From: Pseudomonadota bacterium
GTDB taxonomy: Bacteria > Pseudomonadota > Gammaproteobacteria > Steroidobacterales > Steroidobacteraceae
Direction: 5' to 3'
NCBI GenBank assembly: GCA_025357635.1
Contig: JANXOV010000144.1
Coordinates: forward strand, 1 to 64,000
Length of the DNA stretch: 64,000 nt
Part shown: positions 31,405 through 40,581 of the stretch, piece by piece
Position numbering within the stretch: the first letter of the stretch is position 1
Layout: each line of letters begins with the position of its first letter
Program-made: the position numbers and the translations under genes
The notes under the pieces: generated by a model
Database searches by the model: none
What the model was told of the DNA's origin: nothing
The model's input: only the letters and a program-made list of their open reading frames with translations

Positions 31405-32463
31405 ATGACGGCAGAATCTGCGCAGCACACGGGCACGCCCAAGAATACGGATGTGGTGATCATTGGCGCAGGCCCGGTGGGACTGTTTCAAATCTTCGAG
31501 CTGGGGCTGCTCGGCATCCAGGTGGACATCGTCGATTCGCTGAGCCAGCCTGGCGGCCAGTGCACGGAGCTGTATCCGGATAAACCCATCTACGACATTC
31601 CGGCGCTGCCCATTTGCGGCGCACAGGAGTTGATCGATCGGCTGATGGAGCAAACCAAGCCGTTTGGCGCTGCATTTCATCTGGGCCAGGAAGTCACCGA
31701 ACTGCAGAAGCTGGACAATGGCTCGTTCCAGGTCGGCACATCGACCGGCACGCGCTTCATTGCGCGCACCGTGGTGATCGCCGGCGGCGTCGGGTCCTTT
31801 CAGCCGCGGCGGCTGAGCGTTCCCGGCGTCGAGAGCTTCGAAGGAAAGAACGTGCATTACCGCGTCAAATCCGCGGCCGATTTTCACGGCAAGGATCTGC
31901 TGATCCTGGGCGGCGGCGATTCCGCTCTGGACTGGACGGTGGCCTTGTGTGAAAAGGCCCGGACCCTGAGCTTGGTGCACCGCCGAGCCGAGTTTCGTGG
32001 CGCGCCGGCCACTGCCGCGCGCATGAAGGAATTGGTCGAGGCAGGAAAAATGCGCTTTTTCCAAGGCACCGTGCAGGCGTTGCAAGTTCAGGGCGAGCGG
32101 CTGACCGGAGTGACCATTCAAACCGCCGATGGACAGAACCCGACGCTTCCGGCCGAGCATGTGCTGGCATTTTTCGGGCTCCACCCGAAGCTGGGGCCGA
32201 TCGCCGAATGGGGCCTTGAACTGGAAAAGAAGGCATTGAAGGTGGACACGGAAAAATTCCAGACTAGCGTGCCGGGCATTTTCGCCATCGGCGACATCAA
32301 CACCTACCCGGGAAAGAAGAAGTTGATCCTGAGCGGGTTTCATGAGGCGGCGCTGACGGCATTCGCGATCCAGCATCATCTGAACCCGGAGAAGCGTCAG
32401 TTCCTGCAATACACGACCACCAGCCCGATCATGCAGAAGCGGCTGGGCGTCATTGTAGCGTGA
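31405..32463 (+). CDS. Ferredoxin/flavodoxin-NADP+ reductase, thioredoxin-reductase type
   Basis: The protein has 352 residues. The FAD Rossmann motif is VVIIGAGPVGLFQIFELGLL and the NADPH motif is LLILGGGDSALDWTVAL, followed by HRRAEFRG. The C-terminal flavin contact is GDINTYPGKKKLILSGFHEA. The redox CxxC of thioredoxin reductase is absent. This defines the TrxR-like ferredoxin-NADP reductases (EC 1.18.1.2). It could supply electrons to the desaturase or the Rieske oxygenases in this window, but that is inference. The ATG at 31405 is chosen over the longer ORF. The stop overlaps the GTG of tesB. Confidence 0.92.
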   Translation: MTAESAQHTGTPKNTDVVIIGAGPVGLFQIFELGLLGIQVDIVDSLSQPGGQCTELYPDKPIYDIPALPICGAQELIDRLMEQTKPFGAAFHLGQEVTELQKLDNGSFQVGTSTGTRFIARTVVIAGGVGSFQPRRLSVPGVESFEGKNVHYRVKSAADFHGKDLLILGGGDSALDWTVALCEKARTLSLVHRRAEFRGAPATAARMKELVEAGKMRFFQGTVQALQVQGERLTGVTIQTADGQNPTLPAEHVLAFFGLHPKLGPIAEWGLELEKKALKVDTEKFQTSVPGIFAIGDINTYPGKKKLILSGFHEAALTAFAIQHHLNPEKRQFLQYTTTSPIMQKRLGVIVA

Positions 32464-33332
32464 TTGATATGGACCAACTGCTCGCCGACCTCCTCAAGGT
32501 CCTGACGCTCGAACGCATCGAACTGAATTTGTTTCGCGGTGAGAGCCGTGACATCGGCAGCCCGCAGGTGTTCGGCGGGCAGGTCCTCGGTCAGGCCCTG
32601 GTGGCCGCCTCCGGCACGGTGACGGGCCGCGAGGTGCATTCCTTCCACGCCTATTTTCTGCGCCGCGGCGATTTCAACTTTCCCATCGTCTACGAAGTCG
32701 ACCGCGCACGCGATGGCAATCACTTTTCGACGCGGCGGGTGGTTGCCATCCAAAACGGCGAGCAGATCTTCAACATGTCGGCCTCCTTCCAGTTGCCCGA
32801 GGAGGGGCTTGATCATCAAATGGACATGCCGGTCGTGCCTGCGCCGGAGACGCTTCGCGATCTGCAATCCCATGCGCAGGAATGGATCGCGCACATCCCG
32901 GAGAGACTGCGCAACGTATTGGCTCACAGCCGGCCCTTCGAGTTTCGACCCGTGCAGCCGGCCGACTACCGCAACCCACAGAAGCTTGCGCCGCAGAAGA
33001 GCGTCTGGTTCAAGGCGGCCGACCGGCTGCCCGACAATGAGGCGCTGCACCGCTCATTGCTGGCCTATGTTTCTGACTACGCGCTGCTGGAAACCGCGCT
33101 GATGCCGCATGCGATCACGCCGATGTCCGCCCCGCTGATCATGGCGAGCATCGATCACGCAATGTGGTTTCATCGCAGCGTGCGGGTGGACGACTGGCTG
33201 CTGTATTCCACCGACAGCCCGAGCGCCTCCGGCGCGCGCGGCTTTGCCCGCGGCAGCGTTTTCTCGCGCGACGGACGACTGGTCGCCAGCACCGCGCAGG
33301 AAGGCTTGATGCGCGTTGCCAAACGCGACTAG
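32460..33332 (+). CDS. tesB: Acyl-CoA thioesterase II
   Basis: The protein has about 290 residues, a double hotdog fold. Recognised are FRGESRDIGSPQVFGGQVLG, FHAYFLRRGDFNFPIVYEVD, the catalytic Asp in MASIDHAMWFHR, and the Ser/Thr-Gln region in LYSTDSPSAS and STAQEGLMR. TesB hydrolyses medium- and long-chain acyl-CoA and so relieves CoA sequestration. The GTG start overlaps the preceding TGA (GTGA), indicating coupling; an ATG three codons later is an alternative. Confidence 0.95.
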   Translation: MIDMDQLLADLLKVLTLERIELNLFRGESRDIGSPQVFGGQVLGQALVAASGTVTGREVHSFHAYFLRRGDFNFPIVYEVDRARDGNHFSTRRVVAIQNGEQIFNMSASFQLPEEGLDHQMDMPVVPAPETLRDLQSHAQEWIAHIPERLRNVLAHSRPFEFRPVQPADYRNPQKLAPQKSVWFKAADRLPDNEALHRSLLAYVSDYALLETALMPHAITPMSAPLIMASIDHAMWFHRSVRVDDWLLYSTDSPSASGARGFARGSVFSRDGRLVASTAQEGLMRVAKRD

Positions 33333-33340
33333 GGGCGCCA

Positions 33341-33517
33341 ATGTCCACCGCCGCACTCATCATCATCGCCGTCGTGGGGCTGCTGGTGGGCGCGCTCATG
33401 GCGCTTCGCAGCAGCGCAAAAACCGGGATGCCCTCTCAGGAGGTGCTGGACCGGGCCAGGCGTCATGCACGCGAACTCGAGGCCGAGGAGAAGAAGGACG
33501 AGGATTCGCCCGGTTAG
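33341..33517 (+). CDS. Small membrane protein, DUF2897-like
   Basis: The product has 58 residues: one N-terminal membrane helix (AALIIIAVVGLLVGALMAL), then a short charged helix (PSQEVLDRARRHARELEAEE) ending in an acidic-lysine tail. This layout fits the DUF2897 family of small gammaproteobacterial inner-membrane proteins of unknown role. It follows tesB by 8 bases and is likely in the same transcript. It is only visible as the end of a longer spurious ORF in the track. Confidence 0.6.
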   Translation: MSTAALIIIAVVGLLVGALMALRSSAKTGMPSQEVLDRARRHARELEAEEKKDEDSPG

Positions 33518-33546
33518 CGGCGGGCAGCGTGGTCACCGGCCCCGGT

Positions 33547-34116
33547 TCAGTGGGTGGCTCGGGTCTCTTGCTCCAATTCCCACACCGTGCGCGCCAGCAC
33601 GTACAGATGGCAGTCCCACCAGCGGTTCTTGGCGCGGCGCGATTTGCGAAAAGTTGCTTCCCAGCGCATCCCGGTCTTTTCCAGCACGTTGAGCGATGCT
33701 CTGTTATTGACCTCGACCGTGGAAATAACCCGCTCGGCGTTCAGGTCGAAAAATGCCGCATCGGTCAGCGCCAGCGCGATTTCGGTCGCGAATCCCATGC
33801 CCCAGCTGGCGTGTTCGAGCATGTAGCCCAGGTCCATGACGCCTTTTTCGATCATGGACAGATCGCAGGCGCCGATGACACGGCCGGTCGCCGTGTGCTC
33901 GATCGCCAGCTCGAAGCGGGTGCGCGGCCGTTCGGATTGCGAGTCCAGCACGCCGTCCAGATAGTCGCGGCTGGCCTCTTCATCGCGCGGCCCGAAGAAC
34001 ATGTAGCGCGTCACGCGTGCATCGCCGGAAAAGGCGATGATGCTGGCGAGGTCCTGCTCTTGAAACTCGCGCAGGCAAAGCCGCTCGGTCTGTATCGGCA
34101 GCGTCAGGGTGCGCAT
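33547..34116 (-). CDS. GNAT acetyltransferase, RimJ/RimL-like
   Basis: The product has 189 residues. It begins LTLPIQTERLCLREFQEQDL and has the GNAT core DLGYMLEHASWGMGFATEIA with VISTVEVNNRASLNVLEKTG and MRWEATFRKSRRAKNRWWDC. These are the acetyl-CoA-binding and substrate strands of ribosomal-protein N-acetyltransferase-like enzymes. The target is unknown. Its ATG overlaps the stop of the CFA-synthase-like gene (TGATG), so it is the last gene of the lipid-modification operon. Confidence 0.88.
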   Translation of the reverse strand: MRTLTLPIQTERLCLREFQEQDLASIIAFSGDARVTRYMFFGPRDEEASRDYLDGVLDSQSERPRTRFELAIEHTATGRVIGACDLSMIEKGVMDLGYMLEHASWGMGFATEIALALTDAAFFDLNAERVISTVEVNNRASLNVLEKTGMRWEATFRKSRRAKNRWWDCHLYVLARTVWELEQETRATH

Positions 34117-35405
34117 CAGCCGCGCGCCGCACCGGTCGCGATGACGGCGCGGCGCGAGCGCGGCTTGGTCAACAGCATCTGCACATTGCCGAGCTGCCGT
34201 TCCTCGAAGCCGCCTTCGCAATAGCAAAGATAATAGTCCCACATGCGGATGAACGAATCCGGATATCCCTGCGCACGCACCTCGGGCAGCCGCGACTCAA
34301 AGCGCTCACGCCACAGCCGCAAGGTGCGCGCGTAATGAGGCCCGATATCCTCCAAATGGGACAGCTTCATGTCGGTGGTGCGCGCCACGGAATCCACGAT
34401 GGCCTGCACCGACGGAATGAAACTGCCGGGAAAGATGAAGCGCTTGATGAAATCCACTGAGCGCGTCGCCTGCTCGTAGAACTGATCGGCGATGGTGATG
34501 GCCTGCAGCAGCATGGCGCCGTCGGATTTGAGCAAGCGGCCGCACTGTTTGAAGTACGTATCCACGAATTGGTGGCCGACGGCCTCGATCATCTCGATCG
34601 ACACGAGCGCATCGAACTCACCGCGCACGTCGCGGTAGTCGTCCTTCAGCAGGGTAATGCGATCGCTCAGACCGGCGCGCTCGATGCGCTCCTTGGTAAG
34701 GTCGTGCTGCTCCTGCGAGATGGTGGTCGTGGTCACGCGGCAGCCATAACGGCTGGCGGCATGAATGGCCAGGCCGCCCCAGCCGGTGCCTATTTCCAGC
34801 AGATGCTGACCGGGTCGCAGCGCCAGCTTGCTGCAGGCGGCGTCGAACTTGGCGATGGATGCTTCGTGCAACGTGGAGTGCGGATGCTCGAAAATGCCGC
34901 ACGAGTACGCCAGGGTCTCGTCCAGGAACAATTCGAAAAAGCGATTGCCAAGATCGTAGTGCGCTGCGATGTTGCGGCGGCTGCCAAGCTTGTCGTTGCG
35001 GTTGAGCCAGTGCGCCAGCTTGAACAGCGGCTCGCTGAGGCGCGACCAGCCCGAGTCGATGTCGTTCATCAAATGACGGTTGACCACCATCAGGCGCACC
35101 AGCGCAGTGAGGTTATCGCATCGCCAGGCATCGTTGATGTAGGCCTCGCCCGCCCCGACGGTGCCGCCGAACACCGCATCGGAATAAAACTCCGGCGAGC
35201 GCACGCGAATGGTGGAATCCAGGGGTGTTTCGGCGCTGAGGCGCCCGAATACGCGCTCCTGTCCGGCATCGATGAGCCGCAGTCGGCCATGCTGGATCTT
35301 GCTCAGCTGCGACATCAACAATATCTTGGCCAACCGCGTCAGCGCCGACAGGCTCTGCGGCTTGTCCTGCGTGTCAGCCTGTGCCGGAATGATGGAGGGC
35401 CTCAT
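34116..35405 (-). CDS. cfa: Cyclopropane-fatty-acyl-phospholipid synthase family methyltransferase
   Basis: The protein has 429 residues. The N-terminal lipid-binding part contains RVRSPEFYSDAVFGGTVGAG and AYINDAW. The SAM-binding domain has NIAAHYDLGNRFFELFLDET, the catalytic Cys in LAYSCGIF, motif I LLEIGTGWGGLAIHAA, and EMIEAVGHQFVDTYF. Cfa enzymes add a methylene to unsaturated acyl chains of membrane phospholipids; some homologues make other methylated or furan fatty acids. The FAD oxidoreductase-DUF1365-Cfa linkage points to a modified-lipid pathway. The start ATG at 35405 overlaps the DUF1365 stop. The longer ORF to 35642 is not used. Confidence 0.9.
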   Translation of the reverse strand: MRPSIIPAQADTQDKPQSLSALTRLAKILLMSQLSKIQHGRLRLIDAGQERVFGRLSAETPLDSTIRVRSPEFYSDAVFGGTVGAGEAYINDAWRCDNLTALVRLMVVNRHLMNDIDSGWSRLSEPLFKLAHWLNRNDKLGSRRNIAAHYDLGNRFFELFLDETLAYSCGIFEHPHSTLHEASIAKFDAACSKLALRPGQHLLEIGTGWGGLAIHAASRYGCRVTTTTISQEQHDLTKERIERAGLSDRITLLKDDYRDVRGEFDALVSIEMIEAVGHQFVDTYFKQCGRLLKSDGAMLLQAITIADQFYEQATRSVDFIKRFIFPGSFIPSVQAIVDSVARTTDMKLSHLEDIGPHYARTLRLWRERFESRLPEVRAQGYPDSFIRMWDYYLCYCEGGFEERQLGNVQMLLTKPRSRRAVIATGAARG

Positions 35406-36148
35406 GTTCGCACCGGATGATCGTACAGCGGGGTCTTTTTCAGCCACAACTTCAGCGCCTGCCAGTGGATGGCCGCGGCGACCTGGACGGTCATCAGCGG
35501 ATAGCCCAGCAGCAGGCGCACCAGGGCGGCCGCGCTGAAGGGTACGCGGTTCAATGACAACGTGGCGTCGAACATCGAGCGGCCTTCGCGAAAGTTTTGC
35601 ATGTGGACGAACAAGTGATCGTCGGGCGCATTGAAACGCCACTCATATTGCATGTCCATGGGCATGAATGGCGATACGTGGAAACGCTTGTCGAAGGCGA
35701 ACCGCTGCACGCGTTGCGGATGTTGCGTCGCATCCAGGACATAGGCATGGCGCTCGCCCCAGGGCGTATTGGTGATCTCCGCCACGATGGTTTCCACTCG
35801 GGCATCCTGGGCGTCGAAACAGTAGTAAAAGCTGACCGGATTGAAGCAGTGTCCGAAGTAGCGCAGGTGGGTCAGCAGTCGGATGGGGCCCTGCGGACGC
35901 CTCGACAGGCGCTTTTCGATCAGATCGCGCACGGCGGTGTCCAGCGGCACGGAGTCCGGGCCCAGATAGTCGCTGCGCTTGAACCGCGCCAGCGCCCAGC
36001 GCCGCGCCGACCAGAACGGAACGCCGTCGAACAGCCGCGGCAGTTCCGCCAGATCGATGTACAGCATGAACATCCGGTAGGAGAACCGGTTGCGGGTCGG
36101 CGCCGTGCGCCGGTGCCTAACCCGCCCTTTGTAAATGCGGCTGTGCAT
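35402..36148 (-). CDS. DUF1365 protein
   Basis: The product is 248 residues from the ATG at 36148 (MHSRIYKGRVRHRR). Family hallmarks are RNRFSYRMFMLYIDLAELPR, LLTHLRYFGHCFNPVSFYYC, ITNTPWGERHAYVL and FHVSPFMPMDMQYEW. DUF1365 proteins are almost always between a flavin oxidoreductase and a Cfa-type methyltransferase and are thought to act on the same lipids; the exact chemistry is not established. The gene overlaps the upstream oxidoreductase by 32 bases and the downstream cfa by 4. Confidence 0.9.
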   Translation of the reverse strand: MHSRIYKGRVRHRRTAPTRNRFSYRMFMLYIDLAELPRLFDGVPFWSARRWALARFKRSDYLGPDSVPLDTAVRDLIEKRLSRRPQGPIRLLTHLRYFGHCFNPVSFYYCFDAQDARVETIVAEITNTPWGERHAYVLDATQHPQRVQRFAFDKRFHVSPFMPMDMQYEWRFNAPDDHLFVHMQNFREGRSMFDATLSLNRVPFSAAALVRLLLGYPLMTVQVAAAIHWQALKLWLKKTPLYDHPVRT

Positions 36149-37394
36149 GACCGGACTGTTGTTTGAATTGCGCCAGCGCGTTGAGTGCGCTGCGTACGCC
36201 GTCTTCGTGGAAACCGTAACTCCAGTACGCGCCGCAGTAGTAGGTGCGCCGCACGCCGCTGACTTCGGCATGGCGCTTCTGAGCCGCCACCGCGGCCGGC
36301 GTGTACACGGGATGATGATAGACGAGCCGCTGCAGAATCTTGGATTCATCCACGTCCGCTGACCGGTTCAAGGTCAGCATGAATTGAACCGGTGCGCGCA
36401 GCGATTGCAGGATGTTCATGTTGTAGGTGACAGTGACGCGCTCGTACTGCTCGATGGGCAGATGATAGTTCCAAGCCGCATGCGCCAGATTCCGGCGCGG
36501 CATCATGCGCTTGTCCGTGTGCAACAGCGCTTCGTTGGCCTGGTAGCCGATGGCGCCGAGAATCTCCGACTCTTGCGGCGAGGGGTCGGACAGCAGTCGC
36601 AATGCCTGGTCGCTGTGGCAGGCGATGAACACCTGGTCGAAATTCTCGACCACGCCGGCGCGCGTGCGCAATGTGACCTGATGCGGCTGGCGCTGGATGG
36701 AGGTAACCGCCGAGTTGAGGCGGATATTGCGCGCCAGCGGCGCCGCGAGCCGCTTCATGTACTCGCGCGAACCGCCCTGGATGACCCTCCAGGTGGGGCG
36801 ATCGTTCACGCTCAGGAAGCCATGGTTTGAAAAAAATTCGACGAAAAAGCGCATCGGGAACTGCAGCATGTCCACGGGGCGCGAGGACCAGATTGCCGCG
36901 CCCATCGGTATGATGTAGTGATCCACGAAATACCGGGAGTAGCCTTCGCGCTGCAAGTACTCGCCCAGACTCAGATCGCTGGCCTGGCCACGCAGCAGCT
37001 CTGGCGCCGTGCGGTTGAATCTGACGATGTCGGCGACCATGCGCAGGAAGGAAGGCCGGACGAAGTTGCGCCGTTGCGCAAACAGCGCGTTGAGGGAGGT
37101 GCCGTTGTATTCCAGCCCGGTTTTCTCGCAGCGCACGCTGAAGCTCATGTTGCTGGGCTGCCAGGGCACGCCCAGTTCCTCCAGCAACTCGATGAATCGG
37201 GGGTAGGTCCAGTCGTTGTAGACGATGAAACCCGTGTCGATCGCATAAACCTGCCCCGCGTTCTCCACGTCCACGGTATGCGTGTGCCCGCCGACATAGT
37301 GGGCGGACTCGAACACGGTCACTTCATGGTCGCGGCATAGACGGTAGGCAGCCGTCATCCCGGAAATTCCCGACCCGATCACAGCAATGCGCAT
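36117..37394 (-). CDS. NAD(P)/FAD-dependent oxidoreductase of the DUF1365-Cfa cluster
   Basis: The protein has 425 residues. An N-terminal FAD-binding motif is present (IAVIGSGISGMTAAYRLCRD, then GGHTHTVDV). Amine-oxidase-like features include FIVYNDWTYPRFIELLEELG, YIIPMGAAIWSSRP and a C-terminal flavin contact YCGAYWSYGFHEDGVRSAL. Homologues in this cluster are annotated as flavin-containing amine oxidases or desaturase-like enzymes and probably oxidise an acyl chain. It is the first gene of the operon. The 184 bases upstream hold no clear promoter that I can name. Confidence 0.88.
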   Translation of the reverse strand: MRIAVIGSGISGMTAAYRLCRDHEVTVFESAHYVGGHTHTVDVENAGQVYAIDTGFIVYNDWTYPRFIELLEELGVPWQPSNMSFSVRCEKTGLEYNGTSLNALFAQRRNFVRPSFLRMVADIVRFNRTAPELLRGQASDLSLGEYLQREGYSRYFVDHYIIPMGAAIWSSRPVDMLQFPMRFFVEFFSNHGFLSVNDRPTWRVIQGGSREYMKRLAAPLARNIRLNSAVTSIQRQPHQVTLRTRAGVVENFDQVFIACHSDQALRLLSDPSPQESEILGAIGYQANEALLHTDKRMMPRRNLAHAAWNYHLPIEQYERVTVTYNMNILQSLRAPVQFMLTLNRSADVDESKILQRLVYHHPVYTPAAVAAQKRHAEVSGVRRTYYCGAYWSYGFHEDGVRSALNALAQFKQQSGHAQPHLQRAG

Positions 37395-37578
37395 GCGGTA
37401 TGGCGATCCTTTATCGCGCCGGCTTCAGCTCCGGCGTTCATGCTTTATTCGGACAGTGGGGCTGGGTGGATGCACCCGGCGTCGCCTATTTTGCAGTAGA
37501 CCTCGGCAGAGCGCTACCGGCCCTAAATTGGGCCAGCAGGCCCCCGGCGCCGGCGCACTCTTAGGCACGGAAGGGCAA

Positions 37579-38541
37579 TCAAAGGCGGCGTGAGGAATCC
37601 CGAATGGTGGCCGGAACGGGGTTCAGGTCCCAGATGAGGCCGGTGAAGGACAGCAGCTTGAGCAGATAGAAGGTGATGTCGACCTCCCACCAGTAAAAAC
37701 CCTGCCGGACCGAGGAGGGGTAGTGGTGGTGGTTGTTGTGCCAGCCTTCGCCCAGGGTCAGCATCGCCAGCCAAGGGTTGTTGCGGCTGTCATCGTTGGT
37801 CTTGTAGCGCTGCCGGCCGAACACGTGCGAGAGCGAATTGATGGTGTAGGTGCCGTGATAGGTGAGCACGGTTGAGACGAAAAAGCCCCAGACCAGCATC
37901 TGTGCGCCATTGGTCCGAAGTTCAGGCGCAACGCTTTCGAGCAGCACACCGAACAGGAACACGGCCAGGCCCAGCATGAACGGCACGAATATGTCGAACC
38001 GGTCCAGGAAGCGCAGCTCCGGGTATTTCATCAGATCTTTGACGCGATTCAGATCGGGCGCGAAGTGCTTTCCCGACAGGAACCAGCCCATGTGGCTCCA
38101 GAAAAAACCCTGCTGCCGCGGCGAGTGCACGTCACTGGGCTTGTCGGAAAACGCGTGGTGATGACGGTGATGCGCTGCCCACCAGATGGGGCCGCGCTGC
38201 ACTGCTGAGGCCCCGAGGATGCCGAACAGCAACTGCCCCGCACGCGAGGTCTTGAAGCTGCGGTGTGAAAAGTAGCGGTGATAGAAGCCGGTGATTGCGA
38301 ACATGCGCACCAGATACAGGACGAGGGCAGTGGCCAGCGCCGCCCAGCTGAATCCGACCCAGATGATCGCCAGGCACGCCACATGCATTCCCAGGAACGG
38401 TAGCACGCGTCCCCACTCGACCTGATGATCGTTCTGTCGGGATGCCGGTGTCGCGGAGGAGGTATCGAACCAGCCTCGCAAGGTGCGCAGCAGACGCGCA
38501 AACAGGTTCGTGCGGACCGGGGAATCAGGCGGATACATCAT
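37579..38541 (-). CDS. Acyl-CoA/fatty acid delta-9-type desaturase
   Basis: The protein has 320 residues with four membrane helices. The three His boxes of the membrane desaturases are seen: HRYFSHRSF, AAHHRHHHAFSD and EGWHNNHHHYP. This layout is the OLE1/DesB type that introduces a cis double bond into acyl-CoA using a di-iron centre, oxygen and reducing power. Its product is a substrate for the Cfa-type enzyme encoded next door. It is upstream of, and on the same strand as, the FAD-DUF1365-cfa operon. Confidence 0.92.
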   Translation of the reverse strand: MMYPPDSPVRTNLFARLLRTLRGWFDTSSATPASRQNDHQVEWGRVLPFLGMHVACLAIIWVGFSWAALATALVLYLVRMFAITGFYHRYFSHRSFKTSRAGQLLFGILGASAVQRGPIWWAAHHRHHHAFSDKPSDVHSPRQQGFFWSHMGWFLSGKHFAPDLNRVKDLMKYPELRFLDRFDIFVPFMLGLAVFLFGVLLESVAPELRTNGAQMLVWGFFVSTVLTYHGTYTINSLSHVFGRQRYKTNDDSRNNPWLAMLTLGEGWHNNHHHYPSSVRQGFYWWEVDITFYLLKLLSFTGLIWDLNPVPATIRDSSRRL

Positions 38542-38598
38542 TGAAACTCGTTCGCGGCATGCGAGTACTTAAGGGGCGTTGATGGTGTTGGGCGCAGT

Positions 38599-39474
38599 CT
38601 ATTGGTTGCGCAGGGCCGCAATCCGCTCATCCAGCGGAGGATGACTCATGAACAAGCGCTGCAGTCCTTGCGCGCGGCCGGCATTGATGGCAAAGGCCTG
38701 CATCTGCTCCGGCAGCGGGCCATCGTGGCCGCGCTTCAGCGCTTCCAGGGCGCCGATCATGTTCTGCGTGCCGGTGAGGCTGGCGCCGCCCGCGTCGGCG
38801 CGGAACTCACGCCGCCGGGAGAACCACATGACGATCATGCTCGCCAGGATCCCCAGCACCAGCTGCGCCACCATGGTGGAGATGAAATAGCCGATACCCG
38901 CGCCTTCGCGGTCGTTTCTGAAGATCGCGCGGTCGACGAAGCTGCCGATGATGCGCGAGAGGAAAATGACGAAGGTGTTCACCACGCCTTGTATCAGCGT
39001 CAGCGTCACCATGTCGCCATTGGAGACATGGGTGATTTCATGCCCCAGAACCGCCTCGGCCTGCGAGCGCGACATGCTGGAGAGCAGGCCGGAGCTGACC
39101 GCTACCAGCGCCGCATTGCGCCTCGCGCCGGTCGCAAACGCATTCATGTCGGGCGAATCGAAAATGCCGACCTCGGGCATGCCGATGCCGGCCTGATTGG
39201 CCAGCCGGGTCACGGTGTTAACCAGCCAATGTTCCTGCTCGGTTTGCGGCTGGGTGATGACTCGCACGCCCATCATGCGCTTGGCGGTCCATTTGGAGAT
39301 GGCCAGGGAAATTAATGAACCGCCAAAGCCGAACACCGCAGCCATGACCAGCAGACCGCCGTATCCGCCGCTGCCGAAATGCACGCCAAAAGCGCTTTCG
39401 AGCACGAACAGGACCAGGCTCAGCAAAGCCAGAACGGCAAGGTTGGTGGCGATGAACAGGAAGATGCGCTTCAT
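38599..39474 (-). CDS. htpX: Membrane zinc metalloprotease HtpX
   Basis: The protein has 291 residues. Two N-terminal helices ([37 protein letters not shown]) precede the M48 catalytic helix [14 protein letters not shown] and the third ligand in [16 protein letters not shown]. HtpX degrades misfolded membrane proteins together with FtsH. The start at 39474 (MKRIFLF) is chosen over the longer ORF. A good sigma32-like promoter lies just upstream, agreeing with heat induction. Confidence 0.95.
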   Translation of the reverse strand: MKRIFLFIATNLAVLALLSLVLFVLESAFGVHFGSGGYGGLLVMAAVFGFGGSLISLAISKWTAKRMMGVRVITQPQTEQEHWLVNTVTRLANQAGIGMPEVGIFDSPDMNAFATGARRNAALVAVSSGLLSSMSRSQAEAVLGHEITHVSNGDMVTLTLIQGVVNTFVIFLSRIIGSFVDRAIFRNDREGAGIGYFISTMVAQLVLGILASMIVMWFSRRREFRADAGGASLTGTQNMIGALEALKRGHDGPLPEQMQAFAINAGRAQGLQRLFMSHPPLDERIAALRNQ

Positions 39475-39504
39475 GGATGGATGCAACCTCAATTTGAATG
39501 CAGA

Positions 39505-39535
39505 AGGTCGGGACTTCCCTGCCAATTTTCAAGGG
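39505..39535 (-). promoter_or_regulatory. Candidate sigma32 (heat-shock) promoter of htpX
   Basis: On the minus strand CCCTTGAAA is followed after 14 bases by CCCGACCT. The -35 is a full match to the sigma32 consensus and the -10 a partial match to CCCCATNT. The predicted start leaves a leader of about 20-25 bases before the htpX ATG. Confidence 0.5.
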
Positions 39536-39615
39536 ACCGGCTTTCAAAATGCTCTGAAAACCTCCGGCGCCCATCAACCGCTGATTGGATGTAGTAAGGT
39601 TGTCGAAGTTCCGCT

Positions 39616-39643
39616 CTTGAGAATCGGTCAATCGTCTCAATGG
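39616..39643 (+). promoter_or_regulatory. Candidate sigma32-like promoter of cbpA
   Basis: CTTGAGA and CTCAATGG are 13 bases apart, upstream of the DnaJ-like gene. Both boxes are weaker matches to the heat-shock consensus than those on the htpX side. Confidence 0.3.
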
Positions 39644-39665
39644 TCGCATTGTTCGAAAAGACGCC

Positions 39666-40550
39666 ATGGAATACAAGGATTACTACAAAACGCTCGGCAT
39701 CGACCGCACGGCCACCGCGGAGGAGCTGAAGCGCGTCTATCGCAAACTGGCCCGAAAATACCATCCCGACGTCAGCAAAGAGAAGAACGCTGAGGAAAAG
39801 TTCAAGGCGGTGCAGGAGGCGTACGAGGTCCTGAAGGACCCGGAAAAGCGTGGCCTGTACGACCAGCTCGGCCCCAACTACCGGGCGGGCCAGCAGTTCC
39901 GGCCGCCGCCGGATTGGGAGCAGCGTTTCGGTGGCGGTGGAGGCGGCGGTTTTCGCCGTGGCTCGGCGGAGGATCTGAACGGTTTCAGCGAGTTTTTCTC
40001 ACGCATGTTCGGTGGCGGCGGAGACGAGGAATTCGTCCAGCCGGAGGCCGACGCGGGCAATCTGGAAGTGACTCTGGAGGAAGCCTTCAGCGGCACGAAG
40101 CGCCGGGTGCAGCTGAGCGATCGCGGCCGCGCCAAGAGCATCGACGTGCAGATTCCGGCCGGTGTCACCGAAGGCCAGGCGCTGCGTATCGCCGCGGGCG
40201 GTGATCGGCCCGCCCTGATATTCAAGATCCGGATCCGCCCGCATGCGCGTTATGCGGTGGAGGGCAAGAACGTGACGCTGGAATTGCCACTTGCCCCCTG
40301 GGAGGCGGCGCTAGGCGCCAAGGTGACCGTGCCCACCCTGGCAGGCTCCGTGGACTTGACCATTCCGGCCGGGGCACAATCTGGCCAGAAGCTGCGCCTG
40401 CGCGGCCGCGGACTGCCAGGCACCGCCCCCGGCGATCAACTGGTCATGATCAAGATCGTCAATCCGCCTGCGACCTCAGCGCACGACAAGGCGATCTACG
40501 AACGGATGCAGAAAGAGTTCAAGTTCGACGCCCGCGCCAATTGGCCGTAA
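39666..40550 (+). CDS. cbpA: DnaJ-class co-chaperone CbpA
   Basis: The protein has 294 residues. The N-terminal J domain has the HPD motif ([20 protein letters not shown]). A Gly/Phe-rich linker follows ([13 protein letters not shown]), then two C-terminal beta domains ([36 protein letters not shown]). The zinc-finger Cys repeats of DnaJ are absent, which identifies CbpA. It stimulates DnaK and can bind curved DNA. It is divergent from htpX and probably co-regulated by heat. Confidence 0.93.
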   Translation: MEYKDYYKTLGIDRTATAEELKRVYRKLARKYHPDVSKEKNAEEKFKAVQEAYEVLKDPEKRGLYDQLGPNYRAGQQFRPPPDWEQRFGGGGGGGFRRGSAEDLNGFSEFFSRMFGGGGDEEFVQPEADAGNLEVTLEEAFSGTKRRVQLSDRGRAKSIDVQIPAGVTEGQALRIAAGGDRPALIFKIRIRPHARYAVEGKNVTLELPLAPWEAALGAKVTVPTLAGSVDLTIPAGAQSGQKLRLRGRGLPGTAPGDQLVMIKIVNPPATSAHDKAIYERMQKEFKFDARANWP

Positions 40551-40569
40551 CGGCGTTTTTGGCGCCGTT
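40549..40569 (+). terminator. Hairpin after cbpA
   Basis: AACGGCG-TTTTTGG-CGCCGTT, a 7-base stem that begins at the cbpA stop codon and lies 13 bases from the convergent E2 gene. It could serve both directions. Confidence 0.35.
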
Positions 40570-40581
40570 GTCCAATCCCGG

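Noticed and set aside
29898-31583. 561-codon plus-strand ORF opposite the photolyase gene
   Set aside because: It is an antisense shadow of a well-matched photolyase, has no family resemblance, and contains the typical Arg/Ala/Gly-rich composition of GC-driven open frames.
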